From NCBI RefSeq assembly GCF_003710825.1, contig NZ_RHHQ01000005.1, forward strand, positions 62,001 to 126,000: a stretch of DNA of 64,000 bases, written 5' to 3'. The translations under genes and the position numbers were made by a program. Within the stretch, counting starts at the first letter, position 1. Every line of letters starts with the position of its first letter. Origin of the DNA: Brevibacillus fluminis (GTDB lineage Bacteria > Bacillota > Bacilli > Brevibacillales > Brevibacillaceae). Under the pieces are notes generated by a model. The model had not been told where the DNA came from, made no database searches, and worked only from the letters and a program-made list of their open reading frames with translations. Below are positions 34,817 through 43,374 of the stretch, piece after piece.

Positions 34817-35419
34817 TCAAGGCTGACTGGTTGCACTAGCGGAATCAATCAGCTTTTCCACGATTGCAGGGAGCAGGGTGATCGCGGTGCTGTCTGTCCC
34901 GTACGTTTGGCTGTCGGCATAGGTGCCTTCCATCAGCAATATCAGCGTGTACGCCAGCTCGCACGGATTGGCTGCCCCAAGCGCGGTGACGATTTCGGCG
35001 AATTTCTCGTACAGCTCTTTTTGATGCGCACAGACCAGCTGCCGCGCAGGATGATTTTTATCAGGGAACTCGACGGCGACGTTCAGAAAGCAGCAGCCGC
35101 GGAACTTCTCCGCAGACGCTTTCGCAGCCAGGTCTCGAAAAAACTGCAGGAGCTGCTGTCGGGGCTCACCGGGATGCTTCGCCATGCTCGTTTCCCATTC
35201 GTCGCGGAATGCGGCCTGTTTTCGTTCCAGATAGGCCAGAACCAGATCGGTTTTCGATGAGAACTGGCGGTATACGCTCATTTTGTTGAGTCCGGCCTGC
35301 TCCACAATCGCATCGACGCTCACCGCGTGTACGCCTTCTCGGTAGAAAAGCTCATCGGCAGCATTCAGGATGATTTCCTGTGCTTCGGCGCGGGGGACAC
35401 GATTTTTTTTAGTCGTCAT
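34817..35419 (-). CDS. TetR-family repressor
   Basis: A 200-residue regulator with the N-terminal helix-turn-helix (IILNAADELFYREGVHAVSVDAIVEQAGLNKMSVYRQFSSKTDL) and a helical ligand domain of the LmrA/YxaF-like type (GCCFLNVAVEFPDKNHPARQ). The ATG at 35419 is preferred because CTGGAG lies 8 bases upstream; a GTG three codons earlier overlaps that site. It is immediately downstream of a flavin-dependent monooxygenase gene on the same strand (18 bases). Two ACT-N4-AGT operator-like sites overlap and follow the monooxygenase promoter, so autorepression of the pair is likely. Confidence 0.9.
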   Translation of the reverse strand: MTTKKNRVPRAEAQEIILNAADELFYREGVHAVSVDAIVEQAGLNKMSVYRQFSSKTDLVLAYLERKQAAFRDEWETSMAKHPGEPRQQLLQFFRDLAAKASAEKFRGCCFLNVAVEFPDKNHPARQLVCAHQKELYEKFAEIVTALGAANPCELAYTLILLMEGTYADSQTYGTDSTAITLLPAIVEKLIDSASATSQP

Positions 35420-35437
35420 TGCCTTCACTCCAGATGA

Positions 35438-36460
35438 TTATAAATTCCACACGTCCGCTACGATTTCGTACGAGCGGAGGCGTTCCGCGTGGTCATATAT
35501 ATTGGAGGTTATCATAAATTCGTCGGCTTGTGTTGCATCCAACAATGATTGCAGCCCTTTTTGGACCGTTTCCGGACTGCCGATGACAGACGAGCGCAGC
35601 TGTGCGTTCAGCGTCAGTTTTTCAAAATCTGTCCATAGCTCCTCGATGTTGTCGACAGGTGGCTGTATTGGCTTCAAATCGCCCCGGATGAGGTTGAGGA
35701 ACGTCAAATAGAGGGAGCTGGCCAAATAGCTGGCACGCTCGTCCGTATCGGCAGCGACCACGTTGACCCCGAGCATGGCATATGGCTCATCCAACACCTC
35801 GGATGGACGGAACGAATTGCGGTACGTATGCATCGCGGTTTGCATGTAATTCGGCGAAAAATGACCAGCGAATGCAAAGGGCAGCCCCAACTGTCCGGCC
35901 AGTCTTGCGCTAAAATCGCTGGAGCCGAGCAGCCAGATCGGGATGTCCAGTCCTTCGCCAGGGATCGCCCGTACGCCTTTTGCCGGCTCATCTTCCGGGC
36001 GTGGACGCAAATAGTCGCGCAGCTCCTCTAACAGCTCGGGGAAATCGTCGCCCGTGCTTCTCAAATCGCGTCGCAGCGCACGCATCGTCCGCTGATCGGA
36101 ACCTGGCGCGCGTCCCAGTCCCAGATCGATGCGTCCTGGATAGAGAGAGGCCAGCGTGCCGAATTGCTCCGCGATGACCAGCGGGGCATGGTTCGGCAGC
36201 ATGATGCCGCCTGAACCGACGCGCATTGTCTTGGTGCCGCCTGCGATATGCCCGATGAGCACCGAGGTTGCGGAACTGGCGACGCTCGGCATGCTGTGGT
36301 GCTCAGCCAGCCAGTAGCGGTGAAAGCCCCAATTTTCTACGTGCTGGGCCAAATCGAGGCTGTTGCGGTATGAATCGGATGCTGTGCCGCCCTGTACGAT
36401 CGGGGAAAGATCGAGGACGGAGCGTTTGATGTCGCGAAGAAGTTTCGTGCTTTCAGACAT
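35438..36460 (-). CDS. luciferase-like flavin-dependent oxidoreductase (MsnO8-type LLM)
   Basis: A 340-residue TIM-barrel flavoprotein. Family motifs are [80 protein letters not shown] and [15 protein letters not shown]. It uses reduced flavin and oxygen (or F420 in other branches); the substrate is unknown. It starts behind AAAGGAGATTTTTCACC and has a strong promoter (TTGACA-17-TATGAT). Co-transcribed with the TetR gene downstream, it is probably induced by a xenobiotic-type ligand. Confidence 0.9.
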   Translation of the reverse strand: MSESTKLLRDIKRSVLDLSPIVQGGTASDSYRNSLDLAQHVENWGFHRYWLAEHHSMPSVASSATSVLIGHIAGGTKTMRVGSGGIMLPNHAPLVIAEQFGTLASLYPGRIDLGLGRAPGSDQRTMRALRRDLRSTGDDFPELLEELRDYLRPRPEDEPAKGVRAIPGEGLDIPIWLLGSSDFSARLAGQLGLPFAFAGHFSPNYMQTAMHTYRNSFRPSEVLDEPYAMLGVNVVAADTDERASYLASSLYLTFLNLIRGDLKPIQPPVDNIEELWTDFEKLTLNAQLRSSVIGSPETVQKGLQSLLDATQADEFMITSNIYDHAERLRSYEIVADVWNL

Positions 36461-36493
36461 GGTGAAAAATCTCCTTTGCCAGTGTATTTATGA

Positions 36494-36560
36494 TTTTGTT
36501 ACTGATTAGTCACAAAAGGTATGTACCTGTCATCATACGTACTGGGTAGTAACATGTCAA
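36494..36560 (-). promoter_or_regulatory. promoter with two TetR-type operators
   Basis: On the minus strand TTGACA (36555-36560), 17 bases and TATGAT (36532-36537) form a promoter. A 24-base palindrome (TTTTGTTACTGATTAGTCAC + AAAA, 36494-36517) lies just downstream of the start site, with core ACT-N4-AGT at 36501-36510. A second core ACT-N4-AGT (36541-36550) lies in the promoter spacer. Both suit repression by the TetR protein encoded downstream. Confidence 0.72.
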
Positions 36561-36613
36561 GCTGGCGATGTTCAGCTTGAGCACAGCCAAAAGCGGCAGG
36601 CTGCGCCACATCG

Positions 36614-36650
36614 AAAAAAACCGGCGCTTCGCAAATGGAAGCGCCGGTTT
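36614..36650 (-). terminator. intrinsic terminator of formamidase operon
   Basis: On the minus strand AAACCGGCGCTTC pairs with GAAGCGCCGGTTT and is followed by TTTT. Confidence 0.9.
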
Positions 36651-36670
36651 CGGCATGCAGCGACTGTTCT

Positions 36671-37291
36671 TCAAGCAGAAGGAGTACGGCTCGCGCGCGA
36701 ACGGGAGACAGGGACCGCCGTGAAATAAAAATAGACGAACGCGATGACGCTGACAGCCGTAACGATCCAAACCAATGCGGGCGAGACTTTGTCCCACAGT
36801 CCGGTCAGCGAAAGAAAAGCGGGGATGGCTGCCGTTACCCACGATTGGATCAACGTGACCAAGCCGGTATAGCGGCCGATCTCTTTTTTAAGCCCCAGCA
36901 GGATGAAGAAGAGCGTCCAGAGAAACGCCCACATGAGCCAGATGATGCCGAATTTATAGTCACCGAATTGAATGAAATTCACCAAGGAGTAGCCGACTGC
37001 CAAAATCGCCACCCACAGAGAGTACCAGCCGACACCGCTCGTATCCAGCTTGCACAGGTTGGTGATGCCGACGTACAGATAGGTGAAGCCGAATAGAAAA
37101 ATGCCTGAAGCCCCAAAAATGACGTCTGTGTCGCCTTTTGCCGTCATGATCAGATAAAGCGGTGTGATCACCTGGAGCACGCCGACAAACAGGTTGAAGA
37201 TGCCCGCGCTTTTTCCTTCCACTTTGCCCAGAAGCATGATGCTGTTGAGAAACAACACACCTCCAACGTACAACAGCCCGACGTTTGACAT
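36671..37291 (-). CDS. AmiS/UreI-family amide or urea channel
   Basis: A 206-residue membrane protein with six to seven helices. The N-terminus (NVGLLYVGGVLFLNSIMLLGKVEGKSAG) and the central TYLYVGITNL and FGIIWLMWAFLW segments match the AmiS/UreI family of proton-gated urea channels and amide carriers. It is the last gene of a minus-strand operon with a formamidase and an FmdB-type protein, so it most likely brings short amides (formamide, acetamide) or urea into the cell. It ends 20 bases ahead of an intrinsic terminator. Confidence 0.9.
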   Translation of the reverse strand: MSNVGLLYVGGVLFLNSIMLLGKVEGKSAGIFNLFVGVLQVITPLYLIMTAKGDTDVIFGASGIFLFGFTYLYVGITNLCKLDTSGVGWYSLWVAILAVGYSLVNFIQFGDYKFGIIWLMWAFLWTLFFILLGLKKEIGRYTGLVTLIQSWVTAAIPAFLSLTGLWDKVSPALVWIVTAVSVIAFVYFYFTAVPVSRSRASRTPSA

Positions 37292-37314
37292 CGGCTATCC
37301 CTTCCTTTATGTGC

Positions 37315-37620
37315 TCAATGCCCGACCATCCATGGGCGCTTGGCAGCATGATGATGGGTATGGTTCGCTTTTCCGTGCGTGTGGCCATGGCAGCTGCTTC
37401 CGTCATGCGCATGCGCGTCCTTTTTTACGATCTTGGGCTCGACCCCGCGTTCAATTCGCTGGCGCACCGCTTGTGGCGTCATGATCAGACCGGGGGCCGA
37501 AAACATCCGCCGGGCGCTTTGCTCACAGACGGGACAGCCGACATGAGTGGTCACCTCGCTCATGCTCATCCAGCGAATAAACGGTCCGCACTCCTCGCAC
37601 AAATACTCGTATCTCGGCAT
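37315..37620 (-). CDS. fmdB: FmdB-type zinc-ribbon protein with histidine-rich tail
   Basis: A 101-residue protein. It begins MPRYEYLCEECG and has a second pair CPVCEQSARRMFSAPG, giving a four-cysteine zinc ribbon of the FmdB regulatory-protein family. After residue 75 the tail is unusually rich in histidine (HAHDGSSCHGHTHGKANHTH), which could bind metal ions. It lies between formamidase and the channel gene, the same order as in other fmdAB operons. The exact role of FmdB proteins is unsettled. Confidence 0.85.
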   Translation of the reverse strand: MPRYEYLCEECGPFIRWMSMSEVTTHVGCPVCEQSARRMFSAPGLIMTPQAVRQRIERGVEPKIVKKDAHAHDGSSCHGHTHGKANHTHHHAAKRPWMVGH

Positions 37621-37701
37621 GATAGCAGCTCCTTTGCAAAATCTATTTATCCAAGTGAACGGTGGAACGGAGCAGGGCGAGTCACCCCGCCCCGCAGTCG
37701 G

Positions 37702-38883
37702 TTATTTCGGCAAAATGTTGCGGTCGAAGATGCTGGTCGGAATGGAAAGCGTGCAGCACGCATTCGGGATATCGACGATGCCGGCGATTCTTCCCTCGAC
37801 AGGAGCAGTGCCGAGCAGCATATACGCTTGCTCGCCAGTGAAGCCCATGGCGGTTTTTAAATATTCGATCGCGTTCAGGCAGGCGTTGCGGTAGGCGACA
37901 TGTGCATCCATATACAGCTGCTCGCCTGTCGTCTCGTGGACGGAAATGCCTTCAAAAACAAGGTATTCCGTGTAGTTTGGCTCCACCGGACCTGGCTTGA
38001 ACACCGGGTTGTTGACGATGTTGTATTTGGCCATCCCGCCTTTGATGACATCGACGTGCAGATCCATCCAGCCGGCCATCTCGATGCCGCCGCAGAAGGT
38101 GATTTCGCCGTCACCCTGCGAGAAGTGGAGGTCGCCCATCGACAGCTTGGCGCCATCGACATAGACAGGAAAGTAAATGCGGGTGCCTTTGGAAAGGTTT
38201 TTGATGTCGCAGTTGCCGCCGTGCTCCCGAGGAGGAACAGTACGCGCCGCTTCTCTGGCGATCCGTTCGAATTCTGCTCCCTTCAGCTTGCCGAGCACCG
38301 CGCTGTGCGACGTGGGCAAATTGGCGAGAGGTGGGACGCGCTCCGGATTTTTCGCGACCAAATCACTCTCGCGCCGGTTCCATCGATCTAACAGCTGGTG
38401 AGAAGGAGCCGTACCGATCAGCCCGGGATGGAGGATGCCAGCGAATTTGACCCCCGGAAGATGGCGGGAGGTGGTGTAGATGCCGTGGAAATCCCAGATG
38501 GACTTGGCTGCCTGCGTGTAGTGATCGACGAGGAAGGAGCCGCCGTTTTCTTTGGCAAAGATCCCGTTGAAGCCCCACTCGGAATTGGGTAGGGCGCCGA
38601 TGTCAAGGATGTCAACCACCAGCAAATCGCCGGGTTCTGCGCCATTTACCCACACCGGACCGCTGAGCACATGCACGCGATTGAGGTTGACATCGCGAAT
38701 GTCAGAGGGATCGTCATTGTTAGCGATTTGGCCATCCGTCCAGTCTTTGCACTCCATGCGGAATACAGCGCCCGGATTGACCGAAACCGTTGCGGGAATA
38801 TCGGGATGCCACCTGTTGTGGCCGGGGGTCTCCTGCTCTTCCATCGGCTTGTTCAAGTCAACGCGAAACAATACATCAGGCAT
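37702..38883 (-). CDS. fmdA: formamidase/acetamidase
   Basis: A 393-residue acetamidase/formamidase-family hydrolase that converts short amides to the acid and ammonia. Family features: ETPGHNRWHPDIPATVSVNPG at the N-terminus, ECKDWTDGQIANNDD, GPVWVNGAEPGDLLVVDIL, HPGLIGTAPSHQLL, PPREHGGNCDIKNL and SMGDLHFSQGDGEITFCGGIEMAG, and IPNACCTLSIP near the C-terminus. Length is normal for FmdA. It starts behind AAAAGGAGGACGTAGC and has a consensus sigma-54 promoter about 57 bases upstream. First gene of fmdA-fmdB-amiS-like operon, divergent from a sigma-54 activator. Confidence 0.93.
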   Translation of the reverse strand: MPDVLFRVDLNKPMEEQETPGHNRWHPDIPATVSVNPGAVFRMECKDWTDGQIANNDDPSDIRDVNLNRVHVLSGPVWVNGAEPGDLLVVDILDIGALPNSEWGFNGIFAKENGGSFLVDHYTQAAKSIWDFHGIYTTSRHLPGVKFAGILHPGLIGTAPSHQLLDRWNRRESDLVAKNPERVPPLANLPTSHSAVLGKLKGAEFERIAREAARTVPPREHGGNCDIKNLSKGTRIYFPVYVDGAKLSMGDLHFSQGDGEITFCGGIEMAGWMDLHVDVIKGGMAKYNIVNNPVFKPGPVEPNYTEYLVFEGISVHETTGEQLYMDAHVAYRNACLNAIEYLKTAMGFTGEQAYMLLGTAPVEGRIAGIVDIPNACCTLSIPTSIFDRNILPK

Positions 38884-38939
38884 GCTACGTCCTCCTTTTT
38901 TCTCGACAGAGATTAGTTACGTACAGTCATTCCTTAAAA

Positions 38940-38954
38940 GCAAATGACGTGCCA
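38940..38954 (-). promoter_or_regulatory. sigma-54 (-24/-12) promoter of the formamidase operon
   Basis: On the minus strand TGGCAC (38954-38949), five bases and TTGC (38943-38940) give a perfect match to the TGGCAC-N5-TTGC consensus, with the GG and GC invariants 10 bases apart. The start point would be about 12 bases downstream, leaving a leader of about 45 bases to the fmdA start. Confidence 0.88.
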
Positions 38955-39058
38955 CCATGATGGGGGATTGTTTCGCGTTGACGGTTCATCCCTTATGATT
39001 AGCAGGTAAATTTTTGAATTTACATATATTTGAATGGCAATTCCTGTATACTGGATAG

Positions 39059-39095
39059 AAGCGTTTGTCCCAAAACGGGGCACGGCAAAACGCTT
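39059..39095. promoter_or_regulatory. inverted repeat, candidate enhancer for the sigma-54 activator
   Basis: AAGCGTTT (39059-39066) and AAACGCTT (39088-39095) are an 8-base inverted repeat about 105-155 bases upstream of the fmdA -24 element, the usual place for activator binding. The rest of the divergent intergenic stretch 38884-39224 shows no other gene. Confidence 0.45.
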
Positions 39096-39224
39096 TCTTT
39101 TGTTACGAATCGCGTTCTTTTTCACATCAGCATCGTTCGTTGTCGGTCGCTTTGGTATGTGCCTCAAAATCGGACAGTGTATCATGATCGGACAATCAAA
39201 CTTTTTGCTAAGGAAGGGCTGCGA

Positions 39225-40793
39225 GTGAAAATGATTCAAGTTGGCGTGCTGCTCTCGTTTTCCGGAATTACCTCCGTCACCGAGCGTTCACACCATCGCA
39301 CGATTTATTCGGCATTGTACGATCATTCTCTGCCTCAAATCTCCGCTTCTGTTCCAGTGGAACTCATCATGCGCGACATGCAAGCGAGCCCCGTCATATG
39401 TGCCGCTCAAGTACGGCAAATGGCCCAGCGCGGGATCAAGATTTTCATGGGAATCGTCACCTCGGCATGTCTGAACGCAATCCGCCCCATTCTCGACCAG
39501 TATGATTGCCTTTTATTCTGCTTTATGCCAAGCGAAGAAGAGCAGCCCAGTCGGCAGCTGCCGCAGCAAGCGCGTGGGACAGCCGCTACATCTCGATCTG
39601 GTTGCACTCCATCCGTGGAGCAGCACCAATGCAGCACCAGCCTGCTGCTCGCGGCATTAACGGATGTGCAAGCATTTTTGCCGCTCACTTGGCTTGGGTA
39701 CCTGTGCGGAAAAACCTATGCCGCATCGCTCGGGCATACGTACAGGGAATTCATCTCAGACGTTTGCCGCCACATACATACAGGAAGCGATACGCAAGCC
39801 GCCGATTCCTCCCCCTTTCCTGCCATTCAGACGAAAAGCCAACGCTATCGAGTTGAGCTCCAATCAGCGCGCATCGCAGCTCACTCGGCGACCAATACGT
39901 TGCTTTTGGGAGAGACGGGGGTTGGAAAAGAAGTGCTCGCCCGTGCGATCCATGCGTCAAGCATGCGAAAGCACAGCCCGTTTATCAGTGTGAATATCGC
40001 AGCTTTGCCGCGTGAGCTGGTGGCAAGTGAGCTGTTTGGGTACTGTGACGGCGCTTTTACAGGTGCGAAAAAGGGTGGGCAAATCGGTAAATTCGAAGCC
40101 GCGAACGGCGGCACTTTGTTTCTCGACGAAATCGGGGAGCTGCCGCTCGATCTACAGGTGGTGCTCCTGCGCGTGCTGGAGGAGCGCAAAGTGACGAGGC
40201 TTGGCGATCATGACGAAAAGCCGGTAGACGTCCGAATCATCGCAGCGACCAATCGGGTATTGGAAAAGGAAGTGAAGAGCGGTCGGTTTCGAGCCGATCT
40301 GTACTACAGGCTGAATGTGCTGCAAATCCGCATTCCGCCGTTGCGGGAGCGCAAGGAGGACATTGTGCCATTGGCGGAGGTGCTTCTCAAACAGCTTCGC
40401 GCCCAGTACGGGACAGGGCCGGTCGGCATCAGCTTGGAAGCGCAGGAAGCCTTCCTCTCGCATGACTGGCCCGGGAACATCCGTGAGCTGCGCAACGTGA
40501 TGGAGCGCGCTTTTTTGCTGGCAATCCATGAGACGACGATTTCACCCGGACATTTGCCGAATGAATGGATTGTGAGAGATGGCGGTGGGGAGACGTTCAG
40601 AGGAAGTGTGCCTATGCTGCGCGACATGGAACGGCAGACGATCCAGCAGGCGATCGCAGCGACATCATCGCTCAGCGCCGCCGCTAAAAAGCTCGGGATC
40701 GCCCGAAGCACCCTGTACCGAAAGATGGCGGAGCTTGAAATGGGGCAAGAAGGGCTTTGGCCTGCCCAAAAGCAGGGCAGAGGCAGAATATAA
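39225..40793 (+). CDS. sigma-54-dependent activator with amide-binding-protein-like N-terminus
   Basis: A 522-residue enhancer-binding protein. The GTG at 39225 is used (AGGAAGGG six bases ahead); an open frame continues upstream without a site. Residues about 1-110 ([66 protein letters not shown]) look like the first lobe of the AmiC/UrtA substrate-binding fold, truncated and without a signal peptide, so it would act as a cytoplasmic sensor. The AAA+ domain follows ([14 protein letters not shown] intact, [25 protein letters not shown]) and a C-terminal Fis-type HTH ([17 protein letters not shown]). It is divergent from fmdA, whose promoter is sigma-54 type, so it most likely activates formamidase in response to amides. 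Confidence 0.92.
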   Translation: MKMIQVGVLLSFSGITSVTERSHHRTIYSALYDHSLPQISASVPVELIMRDMQASPVICAAQVRQMAQRGIKIFMGIVTSACLNAIRPILDQYDCLLFCFMPSEEEQPSRQLPQQARGTAATSRSGCTPSVEQHQCSTSLLLAALTDVQAFLPLTWLGYLCGKTYAASLGHTYREFISDVCRHIHTGSDTQAADSSPFPAIQTKSQRYRVELQSARIAAHSATNTLLLGETGVGKEVLARAIHASSMRKHSPFISVNIAALPRELVASELFGYCDGAFTGAKKGGQIGKFEAANGGTLFLDEIGELPLDLQVVLLRVLEERKVTRLGDHDEKPVDVRIIAATNRVLEKEVKSGRFRADLYYRLNVLQIRIPPLRERKEDIVPLAEVLLKQLRAQYGTGPVGISLEAQEAFLSHDWPGNIRELRNVMERAFLLAIHETTISPGHLPNEWIVRDGGGETFRGSVPMLRDMERQTIQQAIAATSSLSAAAKKLGIARSTLYRKMAELEMGQEGLWPAQKQGRGRI

Positions 40794-40796
40794 AAA

Positions 40797-40837
40797 GAAA
40801 AACCCTGTGGCATCGCGACATGCCTACAGGGTTTTTT
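40797..40837. terminator. bidirectional terminator overlapping the end of rarD
   Basis: AAAACCCTGT pairs with ACAGGGTTTT with an inner GGCAT/ATGCC stem. It is flanked by A's on the left and T's on the right and overlaps the last codons of the convergent rarD gene. Confidence 0.88.
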
Positions 40838-41750
40838 GCGCTTTTGCAGCGACGGTTTTTCGCTTCGAACCGAGCAATCCGGTAAAAGACAGCGTATAGA
40901 GCAAGAGGCCCAGCCAAATGAAAGAAAAGCTGATGGCATGCACATAGCTGAACGTCTCATGATAGACAAAGATGCCGAGAAAGAGCTGGATCGTCGGGGA
41001 TAAATATTGAAAAAAGCCGACCGTCGACATCGCGACTGCTTTTGCGCCGCGGGCAAACCAGAGCAGCGGCAGCGCCGTGACAACTCCGGAACAGAGAAGG
41101 ACGAAAAATTCGAGCCAGGAAATATTCCCGACGAGCCCCGTACCGTTGATTTCTACGTACAGAATGTAGGCGAGCGCAAACGGCATCGCCATGAACGTTT
41201 CCATCGTGAGCCCGGTGAGCGAATCGACTTTGACCAGTTTTTTCGCCAAACCGTATACCGCAAAAGTCGTTGCCAGCGACAGGCCGATCCACGGGAACTT
41301 GCCGTACTCGACTGTCAGGACGGTCACGCCGATCGCCGCCAGCGAGAACGAGACGATTTGCCAGAAGGTTAGCCGCTCGCGCAGGACGATGATGCCTAGT
41401 GCCACGCTGAGCAGCGGATTGATGTAATAGCCTAGGCTCGTTTCCACGATGTGACCGTGGTTGACCGCCCAGATGTAAATGTACCAGTTGCTGCTGATAA
41501 ATAAGGAGCAAAGAAAAAGAGCCAATATATTTTTTTTGCTGCGAAAAACCGCTTTAATCTCCGGCCAACGACCCTGCGCGAAAATCAGGACCGTCACGAA
41601 CAAAAACGACCAAAAGATGCGATGGGCCAGAATTTGGTCGGAAGGGATATTCGCGAGAAACTTCCAGTATAGCGGCAGCAAGCCCCACGCTGAGTAGCAA
41701 GCGATTAAGAGGCCAATTCCTTGCTTTGCGCTCCGCCGTTCTTCATCCAT
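40824..41750 (-). CDS. rarD: RarD-type EamA-family transporter
   Basis: A 308-residue membrane protein with ten predicted helices in two EamA-type halves. The N-terminus GIGLLIACYSAWGLLPLYWKFL, DQILAHRIFWSF, and SLGYYINPLLSVALGIIVLRERL with WARGAKAV-like motif (LLWFARGAKAVAMSTVGFFQYLSPTIQLFLGIF) are diagnostic of RarD (named for chloramphenicol sensitivity in E. coli). Substrate is not known in any organism with certainty. Single gene, ending in a shared terminator with the sigma-54 activator. Confidence 0.92.
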   Translation of the reverse strand: MDEERRSAKQGIGLLIACYSAWGLLPLYWKFLANIPSDQILAHRIFWSFLFVTVLIFAQGRWPEIKAVFRSKKNILALFLCSLFISSNWYIYIWAVNHGHIVETSLGYYINPLLSVALGIIVLRERLTFWQIVSFSLAAIGVTVLTVEYGKFPWIGLSLATTFAVYGLAKKLVKVDSLTGLTMETFMAMPFALAYILYVEINGTGLVGNISWLEFFVLLCSGVVTALPLLWFARGAKAVAMSTVGFFQYLSPTIQLFLGIFVYHETFSYVHAISFSFIWLGLLLYTLSFTGLLGSKRKTVAAKAQKTL

Positions 41751-41892
41751 TGATCATGCAACCCCTTTCCAAGCTTTATCGCAATTTTCATTATGACAGA
41801 AAAACATGCGAAAACGAGAGCCAATTGATTGAAATTGCATACTTGGTCAGCTATTCTGATTGCATGTAGCAGGCGAAAAGGAGTGAGCAATC

Positions 41893-43065
41893 GTGTATCA
41901 GTTTGATGATGTGATTGACCGCAATGGCACCAGAAGCCTGAAGTGGGACGACCGGCGCCGCTTTTTTGAGGATCGCGACGTGCTGCCGCTGTGGGTGGCC
42001 GATATGGATTTTGCCAGTCCGCCCTGTGTGACAGAGGCGCTGGTGAAGCGCGCGCAGCATCCGATCTACGGCTATCCGAGCAAGCCGGCGGAATTGAACC
42101 AAGCGTTGATCGGCTGGATGAAGCGCCGATTTGACGTGGAGGTCAAGGAAGGATGGCTCGCCACAGTACCGGGCATTGTACCGGGGCTGCATTTTGCCAT
42201 CGATGCGTTGACGGAGCCCGATGAGAAGGTGATTGTGCAGACGCCGGTCTATCAACCGTTCTACCAAGCGGTGCGCAACCGCGGACGGCAATTGATAGAG
42301 AATCCACTGATAGAAGTTGATGGTGACTATCAGATGGATTTTGATGACCTCAGACGAAAAATCGACGAAAAGACACGCATGCTGATCTTGTGCAGCCCGC
42401 ACAATCCGGTGGGACGTGTCTGGCGAAAAAACGAGCTGATGACTTTGGCGGAAATCTGCCTGGAGCATGACATCATCGTCGTTTCCGATGAGATTCATTC
42501 CGACCTGGTTTATGAAAAAGGCAGTCATACTCCGTTTTATTCGTTGTCCCCGGAGATTGCTGACAAATCGCTCACGTTCGTTGCGCCAAGCAAAACGTTC
42601 AACCTGGCTGGACTGTTCTCGTCGTTTGTCATTTCACCCAATGCGCGCATGCTGCGCCAATTCCAGGTGGCGATGTCCCGAACGGGCGTGGAGTTTATCA
42701 ACATGTTTGGAATCGAGGCGATGACGGCAGCGTACCAGGGGGGAGATGAGTGGCTAGACCAGCTGCTCGTTTATTTGCGAGGGAACGCCGACTATATTCG
42801 ACAATTTTTGCAAGAACACGTGCCACAGGTGACGATGCGGGTACCGCAAGCGACCTATCTTGGCTGGATGGATTTTCGCCAGCTCGGGCTCCCGCCTGCG
42901 GAGATCAAGCGGCTGATGATCCATGAGGCGCTGCTTGGCCTCAATGACGGTACGGGCTTCGGCGAAGCGGGAGCAGGCTTCCAACGAATCAATTTCGCCT
43001 GTCCGCGCTCGACCTTAGAAGAGGCAATGCACCGTCTGGAGCGGACGTTTCAACCGCTTGGTTAA
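41893..43065 (+). CDS. patB: MalY/PatB-type cystathionine beta-lyase
   Basis: A 390-residue PLP enzyme. VVSDEIHSDLVY and FVAPSKTFNLAGLFSSFVI (with the PLP lysine) are characteristic of the MalY/PatB group, as is the N-terminal NRNGTRSLKWDD-like start (here VIDRNGTRSLKWDDRRR). It cleaves cystathionine or cysteine-type C-S bonds, giving homocysteine or sulfide plus pyruvate and ammonia. GTG start behind AAAAGGAGTGAGCAATC. It is monocistronic between rarD (divergent) and the glycerol operon. A sulfide-producing lyase in the same window as a sulfide-oxidation operon is of note but the two are 12 kb apart. Confidence 0.88.
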   Translation: MYQFDDVIDRNGTRSLKWDDRRRFFEDRDVLPLWVADMDFASPPCVTEALVKRAQHPIYGYPSKPAELNQALIGWMKRRFDVEVKEGWLATVPGIVPGLHFAIDALTEPDEKVIVQTPVYQPFYQAVRNRGRQLIENPLIEVDGDYQMDFDDLRRKIDEKTRMLILCSPHNPVGRVWRKNELMTLAEICLEHDIIVVSDEIHSDLVYEKGSHTPFYSLSPEIADKSLTFVAPSKTFNLAGLFSSFVISPNARMLRQFQVAMSRTGVEFINMFGIEAMTAAYQGGDEWLDQLLVYLRGNADYIRQFLQEHVPQVTMRVPQATYLGWMDFRQLGLPPAEIKRLMIHEALLGLNDGTGFGEAGAGFQRINFACPRSTLEEAMHRLERTFQPLG

Positions 43066-43147
43066 TCAGAAAAAGCGGATGCGACGAGCTTTCACACAGG
43101 CGCGAGCGACCGCCATTTTCATTTGCCTGAAAGTTCAGCATTGCATC

Positions 43148-43278
43148 TTGACAGCTTTTGACCAGTCACTATATAGTAGGACATAAGTTAATAGCGCTGT
43201 GGAGATTTAGGAGATCAGCTAATATTTGCAAGTGAGGGCATGCGTATGCCGTTCACCTTGCGAGTATTAGCTTTTTTG
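43148..43278 (+). promoter_or_regulatory. glpFK promoter and GlpP-responsive antiterminator leader
   Basis: TTGACA (43148-43153), an 18-base spacer and TATAGT (43172-43177) are followed by a leader block TAAGTTAATAGCGCTGTGGA + GATTTAGGAGATCAGC (43184-43219) and then a long terminator hairpin (AGCTAATATTTGC... with ...GCGAGTATTAGCT) and T's (43272-43277). The same block recurs in the glpD leader. In Bacillus GlpP binds such leaders when glycerol-3-phosphate is present and prevents termination. Confidence 0.88.
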
Positions 43279-43314
43279 TTTTCTCTCCAAACCTTCAGAA
43301 AGGAGTAGACAAAT

Positions 43315-43327
43315 TGTAAGCGCTTCA
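43315..43327. promoter_or_regulatory. weak candidate cre (CcpA) site before glpF
   Basis: TGTAAGCGCTTCA resembles the cre core TGTAANCGNTNNCA but is one base short on the right. It lies between the leader terminator and glpF. Glycerol genes are often CcpA-controlled; the match here is imperfect. Confidence 0.3.
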
Positions 43328-43374
43328 GAAAAAGCGGTTTCAACAGTTTTTCAGCAAAAAAAGGGGGACGGGAC

